Shown piece by piece: positions 41,536 to 48,885 of a DNA stretch of 64,000 nt; position 1 is the first letter of the stretch; each line of letters starts with the position of its first letter. Origin of the DNA: DATDAH01 sp963845425 (GTDB lineage Bacteria > Actinomycetota > Acidimicrobiia > Acidimicrobiales > DATDAH01). Under the pieces are notes generated by a model. The model had not been told where the DNA came from. It saw only the letters and a list, made by a program, of their open reading frames with translations, and did no database searches. The position numbers were made by a program, and so were the translations under genes. Where the stretch lies: the NCBI GenBank assembly GCA_963845425.1, contig CAWJSC010000005.1, positions 620,001 to 684,000 on the forward strand, read 5' to 3'.

Positions 41536-42570
41536 ATGATCGTCACGTTCGTCGCCCCGAGCACGTCGTTTCCGACGGGGGGAGCAATCGCGATCTACGA
41601 GTTCGCCAATGGCCTGGCCCGCCGCGGCCACGAGATCCACGTCGTGCACGTCGACATGTTCGGCGATCGCATCGCCGAGGTCGCCGACATCACGTGGTGC
41701 CCGTTCGACGAACGCATCCACCACCACCTACCCGACGAGCCGGCCGACCCGCCGGTGCCGGACGGTGACGCCGTGCTCTGCTTCGACGGGCGCCTGCCTA
41801 CCGGCGGCGGCGCGCTCGCCATGTTCGTGCAGGCCTACCGCATCCTGCCCGAGGACATGGAGGACGCGATCTATCACGCGCCGTGCCCGAAGATCTGCAC
41901 CTCGCGGTTCCTGCAGCGGATGGTCATCGAGCACGGCACGCCCGCCGATCAGGCGGTGCTCGTGCCGTATGGCCTGCGCCACGACAAGTACCACGTGACC
42001 GTGCCGATCGACCGACGACCGCCACGGGTGTCGATGCTCTACAACAACCATCCCACCAAGTGCGCCGCGCTCGGCGTTGAAGCGCTCGCCGCCGCCCGCC
42101 GACAGATCCCCGACCTCGAGGTGGTGCTGTTCGGGACCCAGCCTCCTGACGACCCTGTGCCCGCCGACATGCGGTTCGTGCTGTCGCCCGACCAGAGCGT
42201 GCTCGTTCAGGACATCTACAACGCCAGTCGGGTCTTCGTGAGCTCGGCGCTGTACGAGGGCTTCGGGTTGGCCCCGGTAGAGGCGATGGCGTGCGGCGCG
42301 GCGCTGGTCACCACCGACAACGGTGGGGCCGACGACTATGCCGTCGACGGCGTCACCGCCCTCGTCGCCCCGCCGCTGGACGCTGACGCCCTCGCCACCC
42401 GCATCGTCGAGCTCCTCGACGACGACGACCGTCGGCAGGAGATCGCCGAGAACGGGCGGCGGTTCGTCCAACGGTTCACCTGGGACGTGGCGGCCGAACA
42501 TCTGGAGCGCTTCCTGGTAGACCACGTAGTACGGGGCGCTGGCTCCCCCATCGAAGAGTCGGAGCAGTGA
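41536..42570 (+). CDS. GT4 family glycosyltransferase
   Basis: ATG 41536. The 344-residue GT-B enzyme has FVAPSTSFPTGGAIAIYEFAN, VLVPYGLRHDKYHV, YEGFGLAPVEAMACGAALVTT (E-x7-E) and DNGGADDYAVDGVTALV. It resembles the GT4 half of the fusion at 26033. Donor and acceptor unknown. It is the last firm gene before a stretch with decayed sequence. Confidence 0.9.
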   Translation: MIVTFVAPSTSFPTGGAIAIYEFANGLARRGHEIHVVHVDMFGDRIAEVADITWCPFDERIHHHLPDEPADPPVPDGDAVLCFDGRLPTGGGALAMFVQAYRILPEDMEDAIYHAPCPKICTSRFLQRMVIEHGTPADQAVLVPYGLRHDKYHVTVPIDRRPPRVSMLYNNHPTKCAALGVEALAAARRQIPDLEVVLFGTQPPDDPVPADMRFVLSPDQSVLVQDIYNASRVFVSSALYEGFGLAPVEAMACGAALVTTDNGGADDYAVDGVTALVAPPLDADALATRIVELLDDDDRRQEIAENGRRFVQRFTWDVAAEHLERFLVDHVVRGAGSPIEESEQ

Positions 42571-42790
42571 ACGTCGGGCCTCGCGCCCGGACCTCGATCC
42601 GCCGCTTAACCCGGCCACGATCGCCGCGCCCGACATCAAGGCGTGGACTGACCGCTTGCCGACGGTCGGGTAAGGCGGAGCTACCACAGGTACTCGGCGA
42701 TCCTCGACCAGATGGGCGTCTTCTGACGAGAAGCCGCGCACCGACAGCGGCGCAGTCGGTGAACCGAAGCGCCGGTTCTCGCTGCTTCCC
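42571..42790. other. Gene-poor stretch with possible coding relics
   Basis: No intact gene. Short open pieces such as PATIAAPDIKAWTDRLPTVG (ending at TAA) and HRYSAILDQMGVF (ending at TGA) look like gene ends but lack starts and cannot be assigned. Confidence 0.35.
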
Positions 42791-42792
42791 TG

Positions 42793-42822
42793 TTGAACGG
42801 GGTGAACGAACTGCCGTACCTT
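42793..42822 (+). promoter_or_regulatory. Leaderless promoter of TylF-like gene
   Basis: TTGAAC (42793-42798), an 18-bp spacer and TACCTT (42817-42822), with ATG 42829 only 6 nt further on. Confidence 0.6.
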
Positions 42823-42828
42823 TCAAGG

Positions 42829-43500
42829 ATGGCGGGGGAATCGGCGGTCAAGTTCCTGCGGGCGGTCGCGCTGCAACAGGCGCGCGAGCAACTCGCCGAC
42901 GACGACCTTCTGCTCGAGGTTCTGGAAGCCGGAGATGGGTTCGTTGACGCGCCGCGCCTCGTCAACCTTCGCGAACGCTGCCTCGCCGCGCCCGACGGTG
43001 CCTTCGTCGAGTGCGGGGTGGCGCAGGGCACCTCGTTGGTCGTCATGGCCGCGTACGGAGACGGCCGCATCGTGTGGGGGTTCGACAGCTTCGAAGGGCT
43101 CCCCGAGCTGTCAGACGCCGACGACGGGTCGGGCGTCGAATTCGTCGGCTACTCCTGTTCGGGTGAACGCGGCGAGCAGTCGGTTCGCGACACGTTCGCG
43201 AAGATCAGCGTGCCGATGGAGGACGTGCGGCTCGTGAAAGGTTGGTTCGCTGACACGCTCGCTTCGGCAGAGACGGGCCCCATTGCCGTGCTGCGGCTGG
43301 ATGGCGACTTCTACGAGGCGACCCGGTGTGCGCTGGAGACGATGGCCCCCCGCGTCGTGCGCGGCGGCTTCATTCTGATCGACGACTACAACTCCTTCGA
43401 TGGCTGTCGGAAGGCAGTCGACGAATACCGCGCGGCACAGGGAATCCGATCGCCGTTGGTTGTCACCGACCCGAACAGCGAAGTGTGGTGGACCGCCTGA
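42829..43500 (+). CDS. TylF-like O-methyltransferase
   Basis: ATG 42829 fits the leaderless promoter; upstream in-frame TTG 42793 would overlap the -35 box. The 223-residue protein has FVECGVAQGTSLVVMAAYGD, GFDSFEGLPELSD, the TylF/MycF hallmark, and LRLDGDFYEATRCAL with ILIDDYNSFDGCRKAVDEY carrying the metal-binding acids. It probably O-methylates a sugar. It lies alone between relic sequences, the downstream one being a transposase fragment, which suggests it was moved here. Confidence 0.87.
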   Translation: MAGESAVKFLRAVALQQAREQLADDDLLLEVLEAGDGFVDAPRLVNLRERCLAAPDGAFVECGVAQGTSLVVMAAYGDGRIVWGFDSFEGLPELSDADDGSGVEFVGYSCSGERGEQSVRDTFAKISVPMEDVRLVKGWFADTLASAETGPIAVLRLDGDFYEATRCALETMAPRVVRGGFILIDDYNSFDGCRKAVDEYRAAQGIRSPLVVTDPNSEVWWTA

Positions 43501-43507
43501 AGTGAGC

Positions 43508-43604
43508 CCGGTTGCTGCTCGATCCGCGCGGTGGCGAAGCTCTCGGCAACCGCGTTGTCGCAGGCCTTGGCTGGCGCGCATCTGCCGACGCCTTCGGCGA
43601 GCAC
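43508..43604 (-). pseudogene. IS3-family transposase relic
   Basis: The minus strand encodes GRCAPAKACDNAVAESFATARIE, matching the conserved DNAVAESFFATLK region around the final glutamate of the DDE triad in IS3 OrfB transposases. Neither end of an element is recognisable and the frame continues into unrelated sequence. It is a fragment left between the TylF-like gene and the large multidomain gene. Confidence 0.55.
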
Positions 43605-43686
43605 CTACGCTCCCTCGGACAGGCCGGTGCTGCAACGACCGGTTGAGCCTGGTCTGTCATCCAGCCAAACGACGGACGGAGTAGCT

Positions 43687-46600
43687 GTGTTTCCATTGTG
43701 GGAGATTGCGATCGCGCCGGTGCTCGAGGCCGCGGGCGCGACCAAGATCACCGAGATCGGCGCTTTGGCCGGCCAGACGACCGAGCTGATGCTGAAGCGG
43801 CTCGGCCCCAAGGCGGAACTGCACGTGATCGACCCGGTGCCCCAGTTCGATCCGTCCGAGCACGAACGCCGGTTCCAGGGTCAGTACATCTTCCACCGGG
43901 ATCTCAGCCTCAACGTCATCAAGACCCTGGAGCCCATGGACGCCGTCCTCATCGACGGCGATCACAACTGGTACACCGTCTACCACGAGCTCCAGCAGAT
44001 CGCCCACGTCTCGGCCAACGCGGGCGCGCCCCTGCCGGTGTTGATCCTCCACGACGTCGGCTATCCGTACGGGCGGCGCGACCTCTACTACGCGCCCGAA
44101 CAGATCCCCGACGCCTACCGCCAGCCCTACGCCCAGCGGGGCATGCTCCCGGGACGCAAGGTCCTGGCCCGCGCCGGTGGGCTCAACCCCAGCCTTCACA
44201 ACGCCATCGAGGAGGGCGGGCCCCGCAACGGCGTCATGACGGCGCTCGAGGACTTCATCGCGGAGCACGACGAGCCGCTGCGCCTCGTGGTGCTGCCGAT
44301 CTACTTCGGGCTGGCCATCGTGGTCGCACAGGAGCGGTTGGAGCGCCAGCCCGAGCTGGCCCGGGTGCTCGACGAGCTCGAGGGGGTCGAGCGCCGGGAC
44401 GCGCTCCTCGAGCTGTCCGAGGAGACCCGGATCGAGGGACTGGTCTTCCAGCACGGCCTGTTCCACACCCGCGAGCGCCAACTCCGGGAGGGGGCGGCGC
44501 GCTACCTCGGCCTGCTGAAGGCGGCGCTCCTCGACGACCACTACATCGAGAACGAAGCCCGCATCGACTACCTCCTGCTCTGCCTCGAGCACGGCCGCCC
44601 CCTCGATCCCCGCAAGCTCCGGGATCCGGCGCGCAACCTCAAGGACCGCCTCGCCCTGATCCGTCGCAGCCGAGAGCACGGCGGCGACCGCGACGGCGGC
44701 GAGACCGGCGCGGGCTACTTCCCCTACACCGACATGGGCCGCACCCGGCTCAATGCCCTCCAGGACCACCTCGACGTCATTCGTGAGCAGCGGGTCGAGG
44801 GCGACCTGGTGGACTGCGGCACCGGGCGGGGCGGCGGCGCCATCTTCATGCGCGGCTACCTCCAGGCCCACGCCATGACGCCGCCCGCGGTCTACGTGGC
44901 CGATCCCTTCAAGTCAGCCCAAGCCAAGTTCGTTCCCGAGCGGGCCGAGCTCCGCCAGCCCCGCTCGTGGCTGCGACGGGTCCGTCGGGGGCGGCTCCTG
45001 GCGCCCGTGCCCGGGGGCTGGAGCGGCCTGCGGAATCTGCGCGCGGACCTCACCAACGTGCGCAACGCCTTCAAACGCTTCGACCTCTTCGACGACCGGG
45101 TGCGGTTCCTCCAGGGCTCCTACGGCAGGACGCTGACTTCGGCGCCGATCGAGAAGGTGGCCCTGCTGCGGATCGGTTCCAGCGCCCACGAGCAGGCCGA
45201 CGAGATCCTCGAACGGCTCTACGACAAGGTCACGGTGGGCGGGATCGTGGTGGTCGACGGCTACGACGACCCTGCGTGCCGCAAGCGGGTGGAGGCGTTC
45301 CGGGAGAAGCACGGGATCGCCGACCAGCTCGTGCGGGGCGATCACTGGGGCGCTCACTGGCGCAAGCTGGGCGAGACCGGCTACCAGCCCCCGGAGCCCG
45401 AGAGCGACGACTTCGACACACCCGAGGACCTCACCCGTGACCTCCCGGAGGACACGGACCTCCCCGAGCCCGGCGACGCGCCGGCCGTAGCCACCATCGG
45501 CAAGGACCTGTCGGTCATCGTCGTCTTCTACAACATGAAGCGAGAAGCCGAGCGCACCCTCCGGTCGCTGAGCCGCTCGTACCAGGACGACATCGAGGAC
45601 CTCGATTACGAGGTCCTCGTCATCGAGAACGGCTCCCGCCCCGACCAGCGCCTGGGGGCTGAGTACGTCCGCAGCTTCGGACCCGAGTTCCGCTACCTCG
45701 ACATGGGCGAGGACGCCCCGAGCTCGCCCGTGCCCGCGCTGAACCGGGGGATCGCCGAATCCACGGGGGAGAACCTGGCCCTGATGATCGACGGGGCCCA
45801 CGTGCTGACGCCCGGCGTGCTGCACTTCGGCATGGAGGGCCTGCGCACCTACGGGCCGGCGATCGTGGCGACCCAGCAGTGGTACGTCGGCCCCGGCCAG
45901 CAGGGCGAGCTGATGGCGGCGGGCTACGACCAGGCCATGGAGGACGGGCTCTTCGAACGCATCGGTTGGCCCGCCGAGGGCCACCGGCTGTTCGAGATCG
46001 GCCACTTCATCGGCGAACGGGACTGGTTCGACGGGCTCTGGGAGAGCAACTGCCTGTTCACGCCGCGGCGCCTGGTCGAGCAGTCGGGCGGCTTCGACGA
46101 GATCTTCGCCATGCCCGGCGGCGGCTACGCCAACCTCGACATCTACGAGCGCCTGGGGTCCACCCCCGGGGTCACGGTGGCCACCATCCTCGGCGAGGGC
46201 TCGTTCCACCAGTTCCACCACGGGACGACGACGAACCAGGACGAGGTCGAGAACCGCCACCGGCTCATCAGCTCCTACGCCGAGCACTACGAGGCCGAGC
46301 GGGGCAAGACCTTCACCGACGCCGGCAAGCCCATCCACTACGTGGGCCGCCTCACCACCGACGCCACCCGGACCCGGGCCCGCCGCTTCGTGGCCCGAGG
46401 GTTCTGGACGCCGCAGTCGACCGAGGGCCGCGACGGCGTGCCCGACGAGCCCCAGCCGATGCCCCAGGAGGTCGCCACGGCCTTCACCGAGGCCTTCTGG
46501 CACAGCCTCGCCTGGAAGGAGACGACCTGGCTGGGCGAAACGGTGCCCGCCGCCCCCACCGACCTCGTCATCTACCAGGAGCTCCTGAGCCGGGTGCGGC

Positions 46601-47070
46601 CCGACTGGGTGGTGGTCACCAGCGGCGGCGGTCCCGGCATCGCCTCGTTCATGGCGTCGATCTGCGACCTGCTCGACCACGGCCGCGTGCTCCTGGTCGG
46701 TGACGACGGCGGCCCGTCGCACCCCCGCCTCGAGCGCATCGGCGGCCGGCCCACCGACGACGCCACAGGTAGCGCGGTGGCCGAGCGCGTCGGCGACGGC
46801 TCGGCCCTCGTCGTTCTCGGTGGCCCCAAGCACCGCGACCACACGGTCGGCGAGTTCAAGACCTACGCGCCGCTCGTGCCCGTGGGGTCCTACGTGGTGG
46901 TCGAACAGTCGGTGGTGAACGGCGCGCCGGTCTGGCCCGGCTTCGGTCCCGGTCCCCAGGAGGCGATCCGCCTGATCAAGCAGGACCACCCGGAGTTCAT
47001 GTCCGACCTCGAGGTGCAGCGCTACTCGCTGACCTTCAACGCCAACGGCTTCCTCAAGCGGGTGCGCTGA
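43687..47070 (+). CDS. Four-module methyltransferase-methyltransferase-GT2-methyltransferase protein
   Basis: GTG 43687 has GGAG 6 nt upstream; the frame before it looks non-coding. The 1127-residue protein has four modules. Residues about 1-210: class I methyltransferase (ITEIGALAGQTTELML, AVLIDGDHNWYTVYHEL). About 340-570: TylF-like module (GDLVDCGTGRGGGAIFMRGYL, GGIVVVDGYDDPACRKRV). About 606-850: GT2 (LSVIVVFYNMKREAERTLRSL, VLVIENGSRPDQ, LMIDGAHVLTPG). About 928-1127: CmcI-like methyltransferase (WVVVTSGGGPGIASFMASI, VLLVGDDGG, VPVGSYVVVEQSVVNG). It could add a sugar and methylate it on one scaffold. Its last 17 bp overlap the convergent GT2 gene. Confidence 0.85.
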   Translation: MFPLWEIAIAPVLEAAGATKITEIGALAGQTTELMLKRLGPKAELHVIDPVPQFDPSEHERRFQGQYIFHRDLSLNVIKTLEPMDAVLIDGDHNWYTVYHELQQIAHVSANAGAPLPVLILHDVGYPYGRRDLYYAPEQIPDAYRQPYAQRGMLPGRKVLARAGGLNPSLHNAIEEGGPRNGVMTALEDFIAEHDEPLRLVVLPIYFGLAIVVAQERLERQPELARVLDELEGVERRDALLELSEETRIEGLVFQHGLFHTRERQLREGAARYLGLLKAALLDDHYIENEARIDYLLLCLEHGRPLDPRKLRDPARNLKDRLALIRRSREHGGDRDGGETGAGYFPYTDMGRTRLNALQDHLDVIREQRVEGDLVDCGTGRGGGAIFMRGYLQAHAMTPPAVYVADPFKSAQAKFVPERAELRQPRSWLRRVRRGRLLAPVPGGWSGLRNLRADLTNVRNAFKRFDLFDDRVRFLQGSYGRTLTSAPIEKVALLRIGSSAHEQADEILERLYDKVTVGGIVVVDGYDDPACRKRVEAFREKHGIADQLVRGDHWGAHWRKLGETGYQPPEPESDDFDTPEDLTRDLPEDTDLPEPGDAPAVATIGKDLSVIVVFYNMKREAERTLRSLSRSYQDDIEDLDYEVLVIENGSRPDQRLGAEYVRSFGPEFRYLDMGEDAPSSPVPALNRGIAESTGENLALMIDGAHVLTPGVLHFGMEGLRTYGPAIVATQQWYVGPGQQGELMAAGYDQAMEDGLFERIGWPAEGHRLFEIGHFIGERDWFDGLWESNCLFTPRRLVEQSGGFDEIFAMPGGGYANLDIYERLGSTPGVTVATILGEGSFHQFHHGTTTNQDEVENRHRLISSYAEHYEAERGKTFTDAGKPIHYVGRLTTDATRTRARRFVARGFWTPQSTEGRDGVPDEPQPMPQEVATAFTEAFWHSLAWKETTWLGETVPAAPTDLVIYQELLSRVRPDWVVVTSGGGPGIASFMASICDLLDHGRVLLVGDDGGPSHPRLERIGGRPTDDATGSAVAERVGDGSALVVLGGPKHRDHTVGEFKTYAPLVPVGSYVVVEQSVVNGAPVWPGFGPGPQEAIRLIKQDHPEFMSDLEVQRYSLTFNANGFLKRVR

Positions 47071-48028
47071 CCCGGAGCCTCCGGGCGAGGCGTCGCCACC
47101 AGGGCCGGCGGGCTGATCGCCGCTCCAGCCTGGTGCGGGCCGCGCGAATCGAGTGGTCGAGGAGGCCGAGCGCGGCGGGCGGCATCGTGCCGACGTAGAG
47201 CGACGGCACCTCCGGCTGTCGGTAGGGCGCGCCCCGCAGCCGCTGATAGTCGGCGTCCATCTCGTCCCAGCCGTGGAGTCCCGACGTGGCCGCGCCGCCG
47301 TGGTATTGGTGGAACGTCCCTTCGCCGAGCAGCGTCACCAGCCGGGTGCCCTCCAGATCCACAGCCCGGCGGAAGAGGTCGTGGTTCACCAACCCCCCGC
47401 CGGGGAGGGCGAACGCCTCGTCGAGGCCGCCCAGCTCCCGCCACACCGACGCGGGCAGGAACAGGGCGCTGCTCTCCGGGATCGGGGCGAACCAGCCATG
47501 GGCCGACGATCCCCCCAGGGTGCTGATGCCGAAGAGACGGTAGCCGTCGTCCTCCCACCCGGACCGGGCCAGCAGATCGTCTTCAGCGACCTGGTCGTAG
47601 CCAGACTCGGCGGCCTCCATGTGGCGGACCGCACCGACGTGCCACCCGAGGCTGGCGACCACCGGCCGGTCGTCCAACCGCCGGGCCAGCAGGGCTGTGC
47701 GAAGGAGGCCGGGCGAGGCGATCCGGGCCCCGTCGACGATGAGGCCGATCGTCTCGCCCGTCGCCAAGCCGATGCCGAGATTCGCGGCCCGGGCCGGGGA
47801 CGGCGGGGCCGGGTCGATCCGCTCGAAGCGGTACGTTCCGGCCAGGTGGGCGAACCGGCTGGGGTCGACGGGCCGGGATGAGCCGTTGTCGACCACGATG
47901 ACCTCGTAGTCGGACGCCTCGACGCCGACCTGGTGATCGGCCGACAGGGACCGCAGCGTGCGCGGCAGCTCCCGTTCCATGTCGTAGGCCACGACAACCA
48001 CGCTGAGCGGCCGCTCTCCGCCGGTCAT
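47054..48028 (-). CDS. GT2 family glycosyltransferase, paralogue of the GT2 module next door
   Basis: ATG 48028. The 324-residue protein has LSVVVVAYDMERELPRTLRSL, VIVVDNGSSRPVDPSRF, LIVDGARIASPGLLRTALLA, PGGGLVNHDLFRRAV and LLGEGTFHQYHGG. These match, block by block, the GT2 module of the 1127-residue protein (YNMKREAERTLRSL, LGEGSFHQFHHG). So the two convergent genes share an ancestor for this part. The basic C-terminus (RRPWWRRLARRLR) may bind the membrane. It ends the glycan locus. Confidence 0.87.
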   Translation of the reverse strand: MTGGERPLSVVVVAYDMERELPRTLRSLSADHQVGVEASDYEVIVVDNGSSRPVDPSRFAHLAGTYRFERIDPAPPSPARAANLGIGLATGETIGLIVDGARIASPGLLRTALLARRLDDRPVVASLGWHVGAVRHMEAAESGYDQVAEDDLLARSGWEDDGYRLFGISTLGGSSAHGWFAPIPESSALFLPASVWRELGGLDEAFALPGGGLVNHDLFRRAVDLEGTRLVTLLGEGTFHQYHGGAATSGLHGWDEMDADYQRLRGAPYRQPEVPSLYVGTMPPAALGLLDHSIRAARTRLERRSARRPWWRRLARRLRVSAPA

Positions 48029-48274
48029 CTCGGTTCGCGGACCCGTCGGGTCGCCGCCGTGGACCCGGACAGCGGCCGCGAACCGCCTTCAGCGACACCC
48101 GGCACCTCGGCAGGGTACTGCGCTGCGTGTGCAAGTTCTGGCCGCGTCCGTCCACCGCCTGGCCCGTCATCGGGTGGGCGGTGGCCATCCCGACCCTCCC
48201 GGTGTCGCCGGGTTCGAGCCGAACTCCACCGACAACCGTCGCGTGATCCGCTCAACTCATCGGTGGATCCAGGT

Positions 48275-48856
48275 TCAGTCCGTCTTCGCCTTGCCCGCGG
48301 CCTTCTTGGCCTTCTTCCAGGCCCTGACGTCCAACAGTTCGGCGTCGGAGCCGATGTCGGCCACCGAGCGGGGCTGGTCGTCGCCGAAGGGGCCGGCCAC
48401 CTCCCGCCAGCCCTCGGGGGCCCGGCCGAAGCGCTTGCCCAGCAGGGCGATGAAGATCTGGGCCTTCTCCTCGCCGAAGCCGGGCAGGGCGTTCACCCGG
48501 GCTGAAAGGTCGGCGGCGTCCGCGGCCCCTTCCCACACGTCGGCCGCGTCGGCGTGGTGGTGGTCGACGAGGTGCTGGCAGAGAGCCTGGGCCCGCTTGC
48601 CCATGCTGCCGGGGTAGCGGTGCAGGGCCGGCTTCTGGCTGAACACCTCGGCAACGGCGTCAGGGCCCATGGCGGCGATCTCGGCGGCGTCGAGGCGTCC
48701 GCCGAGGCGTTCCCTGAGCCTGGCGGGGGAGCGGAAGGCCCATTCCATCGGGACCTGCTGATCGAGCAGCATCCCGAGCATCAGCGCCAGCGGATCGTCG
48801 ATCAGCAGCTGGTCGTCGTCGGGGTTGCCGGTGATGGGGAAGGTCGGCGCGGCCAT
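48275..48856 (-). CDS. HhH-GPD-like protein
   Basis: ATG 48856 follows a leaderless -10 box. The 193-residue protein has LLIDDPLALMLGMLLDQQVPMEWAF and a helix-hairpin-helix LPGFGEEKAQIFIALLGKRF, as in the HhH-GPD base-excision glycosylase superfamily. The usual aspartate of the catalytic loop after the hairpin is not evident, and there are no Fe-S cysteines. Actinobacterial relatives are annotated as HhH-GPD-type DNA repair proteins. DNA glycosylase activity is therefore uncertain. The 246-bp gap before the glycan locus shows no gene. Confidence 0.8.
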   Translation of the reverse strand: MAAPTFPITGNPDDDQLLIDDPLALMLGMLLDQQVPMEWAFRSPARLRERLGGRLDAAEIAAMGPDAVAEVFSQKPALHRYPGSMGKRAQALCQHLVDHHHADAADVWEGAADAADLSARVNALPGFGEEKAQIFIALLGKRFGRAPEGWREVAGPFGDDQPRSVADIGSDAELLDVRAWKKAKKAAGKAKTD

Positions 48857-48865
48857 GGCCGTCGG

Positions 48866-48871
48866 AAGCTA
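48866..48871 (-). promoter_or_regulatory. Leaderless -10 box (TAGCTT)
   Basis: TANNNT hexamer 9 nt upstream of ATG 48856 on the minus strand. Confidence 0.4.
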
Positions 48872-48885
48872 CCGCCTGGGCGGGC

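Noticed and set aside
43531..43686. Upstream extension of the four-module protein to a start at 43531
   Set aside because: It would overlap the IS3 relic, has no domain content, and a good SD precedes GTG 43687.
48205..48235. GGGTTCGAGCC looks like a tRNA T-loop
   Set aside because: The five bases on either side of the loop do not pair and no acceptor or anticodon stem lies at the right distance.
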